Shown piece by piece: positions 9,510-19,191 of a DNA stretch of 64,000 nt. The translations under genes and the position numbers were made by a program. The stretch's first letter is position 1; each line of letters opens with the position of its first letter. Location of the stretch: assembly GCA_963771835.1 (NCBI GenBank), contig CAVYVA010000002.1, positions 930,001 through 994,000 on the forward strand, read 5' to 3'. Origin of the DNA: CAVQCJ01 sp963771835 (GTDB taxonomy: Bacteria > Actinomycetota > Actinomycetes > Prado026). The notes under the pieces were generated by a model. That model did no database searches. It was not told the DNA's origin and worked only from the letters and a program-made list of their open reading frames with translations.

Positions 9510-11950
9510 GCGGCCGCGCCCACCGGGACGTACCGGGTCCAGCTGACGCCGGAGCACGGCTTCGCGGCGCTCGCCGCGATGGCCGAGCATCTGCAGGCGC
9601 TCGGCGTGAGCCACGCCTACCTCTCGCCCGGTGCTCGCCGCGGCACCGGGGTCCCAGCACGGCTACGACGTCGTCGACCACGCCCGCGTCGACCCCGAGC
9701 TCGGCGGCGAGGCCGGGCTGCAGGACGCGGCGACGCGGCTGCGCGAGCACGGGATCGGGATCGTGCTGGACGTCGTCCCGAACCACATGGCGATGACCGT
9801 CCCGGAGTACCTGAACCGGGTCGTGTGGTCGGTGCTGCGCGACGGCCCGGCGTCCCCGCACGCGGGCTGGCTGGACGTCGACTGGGCCGCGGACCGTCCG
9901 GTGCTGCTGCCGTTCCTCGGGCGTCGCATCGACGAGTGCCTGGACGCCGGCGAGATCGTGCTCGACCCGACGGGCGGCCCGGACGGCGAGCCGGTGGTGC
10001 GCTACTTCGAGCACGTGCTGCCGGTGCGGCCCGGCACCGAGCACCTGCCGCTGGAGGACCTGCTGGCCGCGCAGGCGTACCGGCTGGCGTTCTGGCGGGT
10101 GGCCGACGAGGAGCTGAACTACCGGCGGTTCTTCGACATCGACACCCTCGTCGGGCTGCGCGTCGAGGACCCCGCCGTCTTCGCGGCGACGCACGCGGTC
10201 GTGCTCCGCCTGCTCGGCGAGGGTCTGGCGTCCGGCCTGCGCATCGACCACCCGGACGGGCTCGCCGACCCCCGCGGCTACCTGCGCCGGCTCGCGGCCG
10301 CCGCACCACCCGGTGCCTGGGTGGTGGTCGAGAAGATCCTCGAGGGCGACGAGGAGCTGCCCGCCGACTGGCCGTGCGCCGGCACCACCGGCTACGACGC
10401 GCTGGCCGCCGTCGGCGCGGCGTTCGTCGACCCCGCCGGCGCACCGGTCCTCACCTCGGCCTTCGCCGAGCTCGCCGGCGCCGACGAGACCTGGCCGGAG
10501 GCGGCCGACGCGGGCCCGCCGCGACGTGCTGCGCGGTCCGCTCGTCGCCGAGGTGGACCGGCTGGCGCAGGTCGCGCACGAGGTGTGCCAGCGCGAGCTG
10601 CGGCTGCGCGACCACTCGCTGCGCGGGCTCACCGAGGCGGTGTTCGAGCTGCTCGCGGCCATGCCGGTCTACCGCGCGTACGTCGTCCCCGGCGAGACCG
10701 CGCCGCCGGCTGCGGTCGCGGTCCTCGAAGCGGCCTGCGAGCGGGCGGTCGCGCAGCCGCCCCGAGCGCGCGCCGCGAGACCGCACTGCTGCGCGACCTG
10801 GCCCTGGGCCGCCTCGGCCGCGGCGTGCGCAAGGACGAGTTCTGCGTGCGGTTCCAGCAGACCACCGGGCCGGCCATGGCCAAGGGCGTCGAGGACACCG
10901 CCGCGTACCGCTGGTTCCCGCTCACCTGCCTCGCGGAGGTCGGCAGCAGGCCGGACGGGTTCGGCGCCGGCGCCGAGGCGTTGCACCGCTACGCCCGCCG
11001 GCGGCTGGCGGCCTGGCCGGACGCGCTGACCGCGTCGTCCACCCACGACAGCAAGCGCAGCGAGGACACCCGCGCCCGGCTGTCGGCGATCAGCGAGATC
11101 CCGGGCGAGTGGGTGGGCGCGGTGCGCGGGTGGCGGGCGCTGGCCGGCGAGCTCGGGCGACGGGCGGCTCGGAGTGGCTGCTGTGGCAGACGCTCGTCGG
11201 GGCCTGGCCGATCGACGCGCGCCCGGCTCACCACGTACCTGGTCAAGGCCGCCCGCGAGGCCAAGCTGCGCACGTCGTGGACCCGGCCGGACCGCGCGTT
11301 CGAGGACGGCCGTCGGCGCGTACGTGCAGCGGGTCCTGGCGGACGAGACGGTGGTCGGCAGCGTGGCAGCGATGGTGCGAGCGGCTGCACCCGGCGTTCG
11401 TCGCGAACTGCCTGGGCCAGCGCGCGGTCCAGCTGCTGCTGCCGGGCGTCCCCGACGTGTACTCCGGGCTGCGAGTCGGTCAGCCTGCGGCTGGTCGACC
11501 CGGACAACCGCAGGCCACCGGACCTCGCCGACCTCGCTGCGGTCCTGGCCCGCGGACTGGCGGTCGGTGCCGGACCCGTCGGCGGACCTGCCGGCCGCGA
11601 AGGCCCGGCTCACGGCGCTCGGGCTGCGGCTGCGCCGCGACCACCCCGAGCTGGGTCGGCGCCGACGGCGGCTACGAACCCCTGGTCGCCACCGGGCCGG
11701 CCGTCGTCGCACCTGCTCGGCTTCGTCCGGGCCGGCCGGGTCGCGGTCCTCGCCACCCGGCTCGCGCTCGGCCTGGCCGCCCGCGGCGGCTGGCGCGGGA
11801 CCACGCGTCGCGACTGCCGGCGCGGCTCCTGGACCGATCTGCTGACCGGTCGGGTGCACCACGCGACGGGCGGGGACCCCGCCGCCGGTGTCCCCGTCGA
11901 CGGCGCTGCTGGCCTGGCCGGTCGCGCTGCTCGTCCGCGAGGAGGGCTGA
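9506..11950 (+). CDS. treY: Maltooligosyl trehalose synthase TreY (many frameshifts)
   Basis: GH13 enzyme that isomerises the reducing end of maltodextrin to a trehalose unit. The GTG at 9506 overlaps the glgX stop. Recognisable family blocks occur in turn in different frames: YRVQLTPEHGFAAL, YLSPVLAA..GSQHGYDVVDH, IVLDVVPNHMA, LRIDHPDGLADPRGY, VVVEKILEGDEELP, GTTGYD, GPAMAKGVEDTAAYRW, STHDSKRSEDTRAR and LLPGVPDVYSG. At least ten one-base breaks interrupt it (near 9525, 9640, 10510, 10770, 11155-11170, 11230, 11310, 11375, 11475, 11560, 11655). Several are GGC read as GGGC. A true pseudogene this well conserved would be surprising, so I read it as a damaged sequence of an intact gene of about 800 aa. 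Confidence 0.85.
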
Positions 11951-11951
11951 C

Positions 11952-13788
11952 GTGCGGCTCACGGTGTGGGCGCCGCACGCACGGACCGCGGTGCGGGTGC
12001 TGCCCGCGGGCGGCGCGGTCGAGGCCGGCGCCGTCGCGGTGCCGCTCGCCCCCGAGGAGGGCCGGCCGGGCTGGTACACCGGGCCGGTCGACTGGCTGCG
12101 GCACGGCGTCGACTACCTCCTGTCGGTCGACGGCGGCGACCCCGTCCCGGACCCGCGGGCGCGCCGGCTGCCGGCGGGCGTGCACGGCCCGGCCCGGGTG
12201 TGGGACCCCGCCACGCACGACTGGGACGACGCCGGGTGGACCGGCCGGTCGCTGGCCGACGGCGCGGTGGTCTACGAGCTGCACGTCGGGACCTTCACCC
12301 GCGCCGGGCACGCTGGACGCGGCCGCCGAGCACCTGCGGCACCTGGTCGACCTGGGCGTCACGCACGTCGAGCTGATGCCGCTCGCGGCGTTCGACGGTC
12401 CGCACGGCTGGGGGTACGACAGCGTCGCGCTCGAAGCGGTGCACGAGCCGTACGGCGGGCCGGCCGCGCTGTGCCGCTTCGTCGACGCGGCGCACCGGCA
12501 CGGGCTCGCGGTCCTCGTGGACGTCGTGCAGAACCACCTCGGGCCCAGCGGCAACCACTGGGAGGTGTTCGGGCCGTTCCTCACCGACGAGCACAGCACG
12601 CCGTGGGGCGCCGCGGTGAACCTCGACGCCGCCTGGTCGGACGACGTCCGGTCGATCCTGGTCGCCAGCTCGCTGGACTGGCTGACCGACTTCCACCTGG
12701 ACGGCCTGCGGCTGGACGCCGTGCACGCGCTGCGCGACGACCGCGCGATCACCTACCCCGAGGAGCTGGCCGCGGCGGTCGACGTGCTCGCGGAGCGGCT
12801 CGGACGGCCGCTGGCGCTCGTCGCGGAGACCGACCGCAACGACCCGGCGACGGTCCTGCCCCGGCGCGACGGCGGCGGCGGGCTCGGCCTGACCGCGCAG
12901 TGGGACGACGACGTGCACCATGCGCTGCACTGGCTGCTCACCGACGAGGCGCAGGAGTACTACGCCGACTTCGCCTCGCCGGCCTCGGTCGCGCACGCGC
13001 TCGAACGCGCCTACCTGCACGACGGCCGCTGGTCCTCGTTCCGGCGGCGCACGCACGGACGCGCCGTCGACTGGTCCCGCACCGAGCCGTGGCGGTTCGT
13101 CGTGTCCGCGCAGACCCACGACCAGGTCGGCAACCGCGCCGCCGGCGAGCGGATCGCCGTCCTGGCCGGTCGCGACCGGGCCGGCGTGCGCCGCCGCCCT
13201 GCTGCTCACGCTGCCGTACACGCCCGATGCTGTTCATGGGTGAGGAGTGGGGCGAGACCCGACCCTGGCAGTACTTCACCTCGTTCGGCGACCCGGCGCT
13301 CGGCGCCCTGGTCACCGCCGGCCGGCGCCGGGAGTTCGCCGGGCACTCGTGGGCGCCGGACAGCGTCCCCGACCCGCAGGACCCGGCGACGTTCGAGCGC
13401 TCGCGGCTCGACCCCGCCGCCGGAACCGCCGCCGACCCGCAGATGGTCCGCTGGTACCGGGACCTGCTGGCGCTGCGGCGCAGCGAGCCGGGCCTGGGCC
13501 CGGCGCAGTGCGGGCCGGCGGCGACCGCGGGCGGGCTGCACTGCTCGTGGGCGAACGCCGCGGACGGCCGACCGGAGTGGTTCGTGGTCGTCCGGGACGG
13601 GTGGCGCACCGTCGTCAACCTCACCGGCCACCCGCTCGCGGTCGCGCTCGGGTCCGAGGTGACCGAGCGCGCAGGTGGTGCTGGCGTGGCGCGCCGACGC
13701 AGCGATCGTCGACGGGGACCCGGTCGCGGTCCGGCTCGGTCCGGCCTGCGCCGCCGTCGTGCGGGTGGTCGCGCACGGCGCTGGCTAG
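11952..13788 (+). CDS. treZ: Maltooligosyl trehalose trehalohydrolase TreZ (frameshifted)
   Basis: GH13 enzyme that releases trehalose from the TreY product. The GTG at 11952, one base after the treY stop, gives MRLTVWAPHARTAVRV. The family blocks YELHVGTFTRAG, VELMPLAAFDG..GWGYD, LVDVVQNHLGPSGNH, the nucleophile region FHLDGLRLDAVHAL, LVAETDRNDP and QTHDQVGNRAAGER are all present. Breaks lie near 12306 (GGC read as GGGC), near 13185-13228 (around TPMLFMGEEWGETRP) and near 13670. The stop is TAG at 13786-13788 in the frame of VVRVVAHGAG. About 610 aa are intended. With glgX and treY it completes the TreXYZ route from glycogen to trehalose. Confidence 0.88.
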
Positions 13789-13846
13789 GCTCCGCGATAG
13801 GCCGCGCGGGACCGTGCGCACCGCACACATCGACCCGACCGGAGGC

Positions 13847-14077
13847 ATGGTGCACTTCGCCGACTTCCTCTGGGCCCTGTTCGCCACCGCGTTCATCGTG
13901 GGCTACTTCATGGTGCTGTTCCGGGTCGTCCTCGACGTGTTCCGCAGCGACGACCTCGGCGGCTGGGGCAAGGCGCTGTGGTTCGTCGCACTGCTGGTGG
14001 TGCCGCTGGTCCCGCTGCTGGTCTACCTCGGCACCCGGGGCGCGGCGATGGCCGGACGCGGCGCGGTCAACGACTGA
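13847..14077 (+). CDS. Small PLDc_N-like membrane protein
   Basis: A 76-residue protein starting at the ATG after a GGAGG site (13841-13845). Two membrane segments are visible (FLWALFATAFIVGYFMVLF and ALWFVALLVVPLVPLLVYL), separated by RVVLDVFRSDDLGGWGKA. This resembles the PLDc_N (phospholipase D nuclease N-terminal) short membrane proteins of actinobacteria. No enzyme domain is attached. It stands alone after treZ and is convergent with the cytochrome b gene. Function unknown. Confidence 0.75.
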   Translation: MVHFADFLWALFATAFIVGYFMVLFRVVLDVFRSDDLGGWGKALWFVALLVVPLVPLLVYLGTRGAAMAGRGAVND

Positions 14078-14079
14078 TC

Positions 14080-14722
14080 GGCCGGTCGGCCGCTGTCGGT
14101 CTCCACCGACCGTCGGGGTGGCCTCGGCCCATGCCGCGTGCTCGCGGCGGGCCCAGGACAGCGGGACGCGGCCGCTGCGCATGCCGAGCCGGGCCACCGG
14201 GTCGTTGCTCGCCATGTAGACGTGCCCGGCCACCACCACCGCGAGCGCGAACGCCGTCCAGTCGTGCACGAACGTGGCCCCGGTCCGCCACGGCAGCGGG
14301 AACCAGCTCGTCCAGTGCATCACCGACCCGGTCATCAGCATCACCGCGATGACGCCGACGGTGAAGGCTGCGTTGAGCTTCTGCCCGGCGTTGAACTTGC
14401 CCACCGGGATGCGGCCGGAGCGACGCTCGCGCGAGCGCAGCCAGGCCCAGTCGTCCGGGCTGAAGCGGTTGAGCAGCCGGCCGTCGGCCCGCAGCGCGCG
14501 CGAGCGCACCCAGCCGGCGAGCAACGGCAGCGGCAGCGACAGACCCGCGTACACGTGCACAGTCGCGACGAGGTCGCGACGGCCCACCAGCTGGGACAGC
14601 GGGGCGAAGTACAAGATGGCGGCGGTCACCAGCAGCACGCCGAAGAGCAGGCCGGTCAGCCGGTGGACCCACCGCTCCGCCGGCGAGAACCGGTTCAGGC
14701 GGGGCTCAGGAGGTGGGGACAT
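14080..14722 (-). CDS. Membrane cytochrome b, b561 / YedZ-like partner
   Basis: Predicted haem-b membrane subunit that passes electrons to the neighbouring molybdopterin enzyme. The ATG at 14722 lies inside the last codons of that enzyme gene (17-bp overlap). Four membrane segments are visible (FGVLLVTAAILYF, VHVYAGLSLPLPLLAGWV, FTVGVIAVMLMTGSVMHW, TAFALAVVVAGHVYMA). Candidate haem ligands are His in WVHRLTG, VHVYAG, VHDWTAF and GHVYMA. Family proteins end near HAAWAEA. Here the frame has no stop at that point and stays open to 12938, antisense to treZ, so the true stop was probably lost to an indel near 14080; that end is approximate. Confidence 0.8.
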
Positions 14723-15434
14723 CGGACCTGCCGTTCGACTGGCCGACCCAGGCGTCGACGTCGTAGCCCTCCTGCTCCCAGTACCCCGGCTGGACGTGGT
14801 CGGCCACCTGGATCGCGTCCAGCCACTTGCACGACTTGTAGCCGTACATGGGCGCGACGTACAGCCGCACCGGCCCGCCGTGCTCCTGCGTGACGTCCTG
14901 GCCGACCATCGCGGTGGCGACCAGGACGTCGCGCCGCATGGCCTGGTCCATCGTCAGCGACTCGGTGTAGACGCCGTCGGACGACGCGAACAGCACGGCC
15001 GCAGCCGACGAGCGGGCGCCCACGTGCTCGAGGAGGTCCGGCAGCGCGACACCGGACCAGTGCACGCCCGGGACCCGCCAGCCGGTCACGCACTGGAAGT
15101 CCTTGGTGAGGTGGGTCTGCGGCAGCGCGGCGAGGTCGGCGAACGTCAGCGTGGCGGGCCGGTCCACCAGGCCCCCCACGGACAGCTTGTAGTCGGCCTT
15201 GGACACCACCGGGTCGGCCGACACGACCGAGTAGTAGCGGAAACCCTCGACGCCGGGCAGCAGAGAGGACAGCCCGGTGGGGTCCTTGCTGGCCGCCGCG
15301 CTGATCCCGTCCTGGACGCGCTTGCCGGTGAGCACCCCGACCGCGCCGAGCCCGATCATGCCGAGCACGACCCGCCGCCCCACCGGCGTACCGCGATCGG
15401 CTTTGCTGCGCGTCTGGCTCATCTCACCGTCCAT
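14706..15434 (-). CDS. Molybdopterin-dependent oxidoreductase, sulfite oxidase / MsrP type, Tat-exported
   Basis: Mo-cofactor enzyme of the sulfite-oxidase fold, probably a periplasm-side reductase working with the cytochrome b. The N-terminus carries a Tat signal (PVGRRVVLGMIGLGAVGVL). The Mo-coordinating Cys lies in KDFQCVTGWRVPGVHW, and PVRLYVAPMYGYKSCKWLD matches the family. It ends QSNGRSDVPTS. The start is ATG 15434 (MDGEMSQT) or ATG 15422. About 240 aa, intact, and translationally coupled to the cytochrome. The pair resembles MsrPQ (YedYZ), but the substrate is not shown by the sequence. Confidence 0.87.
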   Translation of the reverse strand: MDGEMSQTRSKADRGTPVGRRVVLGMIGLGAVGVLTGKRVQDGISAAASKDPTGLSSLLPGVEGFRYYSVVSADPVVSKADYKLSVGGLVDRPATLTFADLAALPQTHLTKDFQCVTGWRVPGVHWSGVALPDLLEHVGARSSAAAVLFASSDGVYTESLTMDQAMRRDVLVATAMVGQDVTQEHGGPVRLYVAPMYGYKSCKWLDAIQVADHVQPGYWEQEGYDVDAWVGQSNGRSDVPTS

Positions 15435-15538
15435 GGCAGCACGCCGCGGACCGGATGGCCACGCCGGACGCGGTCGCGTCCGCGGACCGTAAGGACTCGC
15501 GGTCAGGGCACCGCGGCATCCCCTCCGCGGTCCGCCGC

Positions 15539-16765
15539 CTACCCGGACTGGCTGTCGGCGCCGGAGCCCCGGGCCCTGACGTCGAGGCCGCAGAGCCGGG
15601 CCACCAGCGGGACCAGACCGCCCTGCACCACCACCGAGAACGTCACGACCACGAAGACGACGACGTACAGGCCGACCGCGTCCGGCACCCCGGAGGACAG
15701 CAGGTAGGTGCCGAGCAGGATCGGCACAGCTCCCTTGAGGCCGGCCCACAGCACGAACACCCGCTCGCCACGGGCCAGCCGCAACGGCAGCAGCACCAGC
15801 CCGACCAGCACCGGCCGGACCACCACGGCGAGCAGGACGGCCAGGACCAGGCCCGTGACGAGCGCGTGGCCCACGGTCAGCCGGTGCAGCGGGACGGTCA
15901 GGCCCAGCACGGTGAACGCGACGATCTCCCCCAGGCTGGCCAGCGCCGAGTGGAACTGCCCGATCTCCCGCCGGTACGCCACCTTGGCGTCGCCGATCCA
16001 GATCCCGCAGACGAAGACGGCCAGGAATCCGGACCCGTGCGCCAGCGTCGCCACCCCGTACGTCAGTCCGGCGGCGGCCAGGGTGCGGAGCGGGTACAGA
16101 CCGGCGCTCGGCAGCGTCACCCGCTGCATCAGCCACACCAGCGCGGGTCCGGCGGCCACGCCCACGGCGATGCCCACCAGCATCTGCAGGGCGAACTCCC
16201 GCCCGGCCGTCCCGACCGCGGACCAGCCGGTCGCCCCCCCGGCGACCACCAGCGCGGCCATCAGCGAGATGCCGACCGGGTCGTTGGCGCCGGACTCGCC
16301 CTTGAGCAGGATCACGCTGCGCCCGGAGATCTCCCGGCGGCCGAGGACGCTGAACACGACGGCCGGGTCCGTCGGCGACAGCGCGGTCCCGAGCAGCAGC
16401 GCCGCCCGCCAGTCCAGGCCGAGCAGGGCGTGCGCCACGGTCGCCATCGCCGCCGCGGTGATCAGGGTGCCGGCGACCCCGAGCCAGGCGATCGGGCCGG
16501 CCTCGCGCCGGAACCGGGTCAGCCCGATCCCCATGCCGCCGTCGAAGAGGATCAGCACCAGACAGACCGTGACGATCCGCTGGACCTGCTCGATCGGGAT
16601 GCGGCCCAGCTGCGGGAACAGGTCCGACGCAACGGCCGCGCCGACGAGGAACAGGGCCGACGAGGGCAACCGGAGCCGCTCGCTCAGGCGGCTGGACAGG
16701 ATGGCCAGCCCCATCACCGCGCTGACCCCGGCCAGGAGCGCAGCGAAGCGCTCGACGTCGTTCAC
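15539..16765 (-). CDS. Cation/proton antiporter (CPA1/NhaP-like)
   Basis: Integral membrane Na+ or K+/H+ exchanger of 408 aa. The GTG at 16765 gives MNDVERFAALLAG. About 12 hydrophobic segments are visible. The exchanger core motifs LGTALSPTDPAVVFSVL and LLKGESGANDPVGISLMA contain the Asp residues expected for ion binding. It lacks a long cytoplasmic RCK tail, as the protein stops soon after the last segment (ARLCGLDVRARG). Intact. A 105-bp gap separates it from the molybdoenzyme gene downstream. Confidence 0.88.
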   Translation of the reverse strand: MNDVERFAALLAGVSAVMGLAILSSRLSERLRLPSSALFLVGAAVASDLFPQLGRIPIEQVQRIVTVCLVLILFDGGMGIGLTRFRREAGPIAWLGVAGTLITAAAMATVAHALLGLDWRAALLLGTALSPTDPAVVFSVLGRREISGRSVILLKGESGANDPVGISLMAALVVAGGATGWSAVGTAGREFALQMLVGIAVGVAAGPALVWLMQRVTLPSAGLYPLRTLAAAGLTYGVATLAHGSGFLAVFVCGIWIGDAKVAYRREIGQFHSALASLGEIVAFTVLGLTVPLHRLTVGHALVTGLVLAVLLAVVVRPVLVGLVLLPLRLARGERVFVLWAGLKGAVPILLGTYLLSSGVPDAVGLYVVVFVVVTFSVVVQGGLVPLVARLCGLDVRARGSGADSQSG

Positions 16766-16891
16766 GGACCCGCGCCCACGCGCGTGATCATGCCGGGCAC
16801 CGGCGTCCGGCCGCCAGCATCCCCGCCGGTCGTGGTGGCCGGCGCCGCCGGTAGGTTGCGCGACGAACGCCGGCGGTCGACGGAGGTGGCG

Positions 16892-17830
16892 GTGGTCGGG
16901 ACAGACGCAAGGAGCAGCGCCGTCGTCGTGGCCGGCGAGGCCCTGGTCGACCTCATCGTCGGCCCGGACGGGGAGCTCAGCGCAGTCCCCGGCGGTGGTC
17001 CGTTCAACGCCGCGCGCGCGGTGGCTCGGCTCGGGGTCGACACCGCCTTCCTGGGGACGCTGTCGTCGGACCGGTTCGGGCGACTGCTGCGCGCCACCCT
17101 GGCCGGCGACCGGGTGCGCCTGGACCTCGCGGCGACGGTGCCCGAGCCCACGACGCTGGCGCTGGCTGAGCTGGACGCGGCCGGCAGCGCGTCGTACCGC
17201 TTCTACCTGAGCGGGACGTCGGCGCCGCTGGTGGGGCCGGAGCAGGTGGCGGCCGTCCTCGCGGCGCCGCCGGCAGCGCTGCACGTCGGCACCCTCGGGC
17301 TGGTCCTGGAACCGATGGCCGACGCGCTCGTCGCGCTGGTCGCCCGGCTCCCGCCGGGCGTCGTGGTTCTCGTCGATCCCAACTGCCGCGCCGCCGCGAT
17401 CGCAGACCACCGCGCGTACCGGGTCCGGCTGGATGCCGTGCTGGACCGGGCGGACGTCGTGAAGGTGAGCACCGAGGACCTCGCCTACCTGGCGCCCGGG
17501 CAGCCGGAGGTGGCCGCCGCGGCCGGGCTGCGCCGGGACGGTCGCCAGGTGCTGCTGCTCACTGACGGCGCGCGGCCGACCCTGGTGCTGCACGGGTCCG
17601 GATCGTTCGAGGTCCCGGTGCCGCAGGTTCGCGTCGTCGACACCGTCGGCGCCGGGGACACATTCGGGGGAGCGTTCCTGGCCACCTGGGTGCAGGCCGG
17701 GCGCCCGGCCGGTGCGCTGGACGACCAGGAAGCGCTGCGGCCTGCCGTGGAGCGGGCGGTACGGGCGGCGGCACTGGCGTGCACAAAGGCCGGAGCGCAG
17801 CCGCCGTGCTCGGACGAGCTCGGCGACTAG
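16892..17830 (+). CDS. PfkB-family carbohydrate kinase (fructokinase-like)
   Basis: Ribokinase-fold sugar kinase of about 312 aa. The N-terminal GEALVDLIVGPDG and PGGGPFNAARAVARLG bind sugar and nucleotide. The C-terminal DTVGAGDTFGGAFLA carries the catalytic Asp and anion hole. I chose the GTG at 16892 because GGAGG (16882-16886) lies five bases before it; the GTG at 16886 is an alternative. It precedes a LacI regulator and sugar ABC genes, so it likely phosphorylates the sugar set free inside the cell. Intact. Divergent from the antiporter. Confidence 0.87.
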   Translation: MVGTDARSSAVVVAGEALVDLIVGPDGELSAVPGGGPFNAARAVARLGVDTAFLGTLSSDRFGRLLRATLAGDRVRLDLAATVPEPTTLALAELDAAGSASYRFYLSGTSAPLVGPEQVAAVLAAPPAALHVGTLGLVLEPMADALVALVARLPPGVVVLVDPNCRAAAIADHRAYRVRLDAVLDRADVVKVSTEDLAYLAPGQPEVAAAAGLRRDGRQVLLLTDGARPTLVLHGSGSFEVPVPQVRVVDTVGAGDTFGGAFLATWVQAGRPAGALDDQEALRPAVERAVRAAALACTKAGAQPPCSDELGD

Positions 17831-17933
17831 GCCGGTCCGCGGTCTGGTACCGCTTGCATGTGAGGGCCCGAAGGCTTCGCTGGAACGCACCGAATCCTGC
17901 CGGGGCCAAGGCCTCTTCCGACAGGTGTGCTGA

Positions 17934-17945
17934 GCAAACGCTTGC
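17934..17945. promoter_or_regulatory. LacI-type operator upstream of lacI-family gene
   Basis: GCAAACGCTTGC is an inverted repeat with GCAA/TTGC arms and a central ACGC, the usual form of LacI-family operators. It lies 57 bp before the regulator start, so autoregulation is likely. A second half-match (CGCTTGCAT) occurs at 17851-17859 just after the kinase stop. Confidence 0.6.
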
Positions 17946-18001
17946 ATAGACCTTGCGGGATCCCTACGCTGCGCAGGTCCGGACGCCAACGGAGGCTGCG
18001 G

Positions 18002-19021
18002 ATGGGCATGACGATCCGAGACATCGCCCGTGAGGCGGGTGTCTCGACGGCGACAGTCTCACGCGCACTGCGTGGTCTGCCCAACGTCGACCCGGTCACC
18101 CGGGCAAGAGTGCACGCGGTGGCCGAGCGGTTGGACTACGTCGTCTCGCCCGCGGCGTCCCGGCTGGCCAGCGGTCGCGCCGGCAGCATCGCGGTCATCA
18201 CCCCGTTCGTCGCACGCTGGTACTTCGCGACGGTGCTCAGCGGCGTGGAACGGGTCCTGCAGCGCTCGGACCTGGACCTGCTCCTGTTCAGCGTCGGCGA
18301 CCCGAGCGAGACGCACCGGGTGCCGCCGCACCGCAAGCTGCGCCGGCGCGTCGACGCGTTCCTGGTCATCTCGCTCGAGGCCGGCAGCCCCGACCTGCGC
18401 GAGCTGTTCGAGCTGGACATGCCGGTGACCCTCATCGGCTCGACCCACGACGGCGTGAGCAGCGTCGCGATCGACGACATCGTGGGCGGACGTACGGCCA
18501 CGCAGCACCTGATCAACCTGGGCCACCAACGGATCGCGCTGATCTCGGGCCGGCCGCTGCCGAGCCCGTTCACCCCCGAGCGCGACCGCTACCGCGGCTA
18601 CCTCGAGGCGCTGGAGATGGCCGGGCTGGCGGTCGAGCCGGGGTTCGTCACGCACGGCTACTTCACCGTCGACGGCGGTGCGGACGCCATGACCAGCCTG
18701 CTGGCGCTGCCCGACCCGCCGACCGCCGTCTTCGCCATCTCCGACGAGATGGCCTTCGGCGCCATGCGCGCCCTGAGACGCCACGGGCTGCAGGCCGGCC
18801 GGGACGTGTCCATCGTGGGGTTCGACGGCCATGACATGGCCGACCTGCTCGACCTCACGACCGTGGTCCAGCCGGTGGACGAGCTCGGGGCACGGGCCGC
18901 CCAGACGCTGCTCGACGGCGTGCTCGACCCGGGCCGTGAGCCGTGCCAGGTCCAGCTGCCCACGCAGCTGGTCGTCCGCGGCTCATCCGGTCCCCCGCGT
19001 GGGGCCCGAGGAGAGCCGTAG
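18002..19021 (+). CDS. LacI-family transcriptional regulator
   Basis: DNA-binding repressor of about 340 aa. The N-terminal helix-turn-helix reads TIRDIAREAGVSTATVSRAL, followed by the hinge helix region (SPAASRLASG) and a periplasmic-binding-protein-like effector domain (SIAVITPFVARWYF, then AVFAISDEMAFGAMRALRRHG and VSIVGFDGHDMADLL). The start ATG at 18002 has GGAGG six bases upstream; the ATG at 18008 is also possible. Placed between a sugar kinase and sugar ABC genes, it probably represses them in the absence of an oligosaccharide. Intact. Confidence 0.92.
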   Translation: MGMTIRDIAREAGVSTATVSRALRGLPNVDPVTRARVHAVAERLDYVVSPAASRLASGRAGSIAVITPFVARWYFATVLSGVERVLQRSDLDLLLFSVGDPSETHRVPPHRKLRRRVDAFLVISLEAGSPDLRELFELDMPVTLIGSTHDGVSSVAIDDIVGGRTATQHLINLGHQRIALISGRPLPSPFTPERDRYRGYLEALEMAGLAVEPGFVTHGYFTVDGGADAMTSLLALPDPPTAVFAISDEMAFGAMRALRRHGLQAGRDVSIVGFDGHDMADLLDLTTVVQPVDELGARAAQTLLDGVLDPGREPCQVQLPTQLVVRGSSGPPRGARGEP

Positions 19022-19066
19022 CCGTGCCGCCGCCTGTTCCGAGACCGGATCGAAGCCAAACCGTAA

Positions 19067-19078
19067 CCGTATACACGG
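19067..19078. promoter_or_regulatory. Palindrome before ABC binding-protein gene
   Basis: CCGTATACACGG (CCGT-ATAC-ACGG) lies in the 170-bp leader of the binding-protein gene, with a related GTTTACAC half-site at about 19135. Either could be a second site for the LacI-family regulator. Inference only. Confidence 0.35.
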
Positions 19079-19191
19079 CCAGAAATACGCCTGAGGCCTT
19101 GCCGTCACACTTTCCGGAGGGCAAGGATGTCCGCGTTTACACGCCCGGGCCCGCGTCGGCTCCGGGTCGCCCGCTCCACAAGGGAGGCACC

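Noticed and set aside
9579..14219. A 1,546-residue open frame across treY and treZ
   Set aside because: Only parts match TreY or TreZ; the rest is Arg/Pro/Ala-rich off-frame translation of GC-rich DNA.
15455..16860. Long plus-strand frame antisense to the antiporter
   Set aside because: His/Gln/Arg-rich composition typical of antisense reading of a membrane-protein gene; no motifs.
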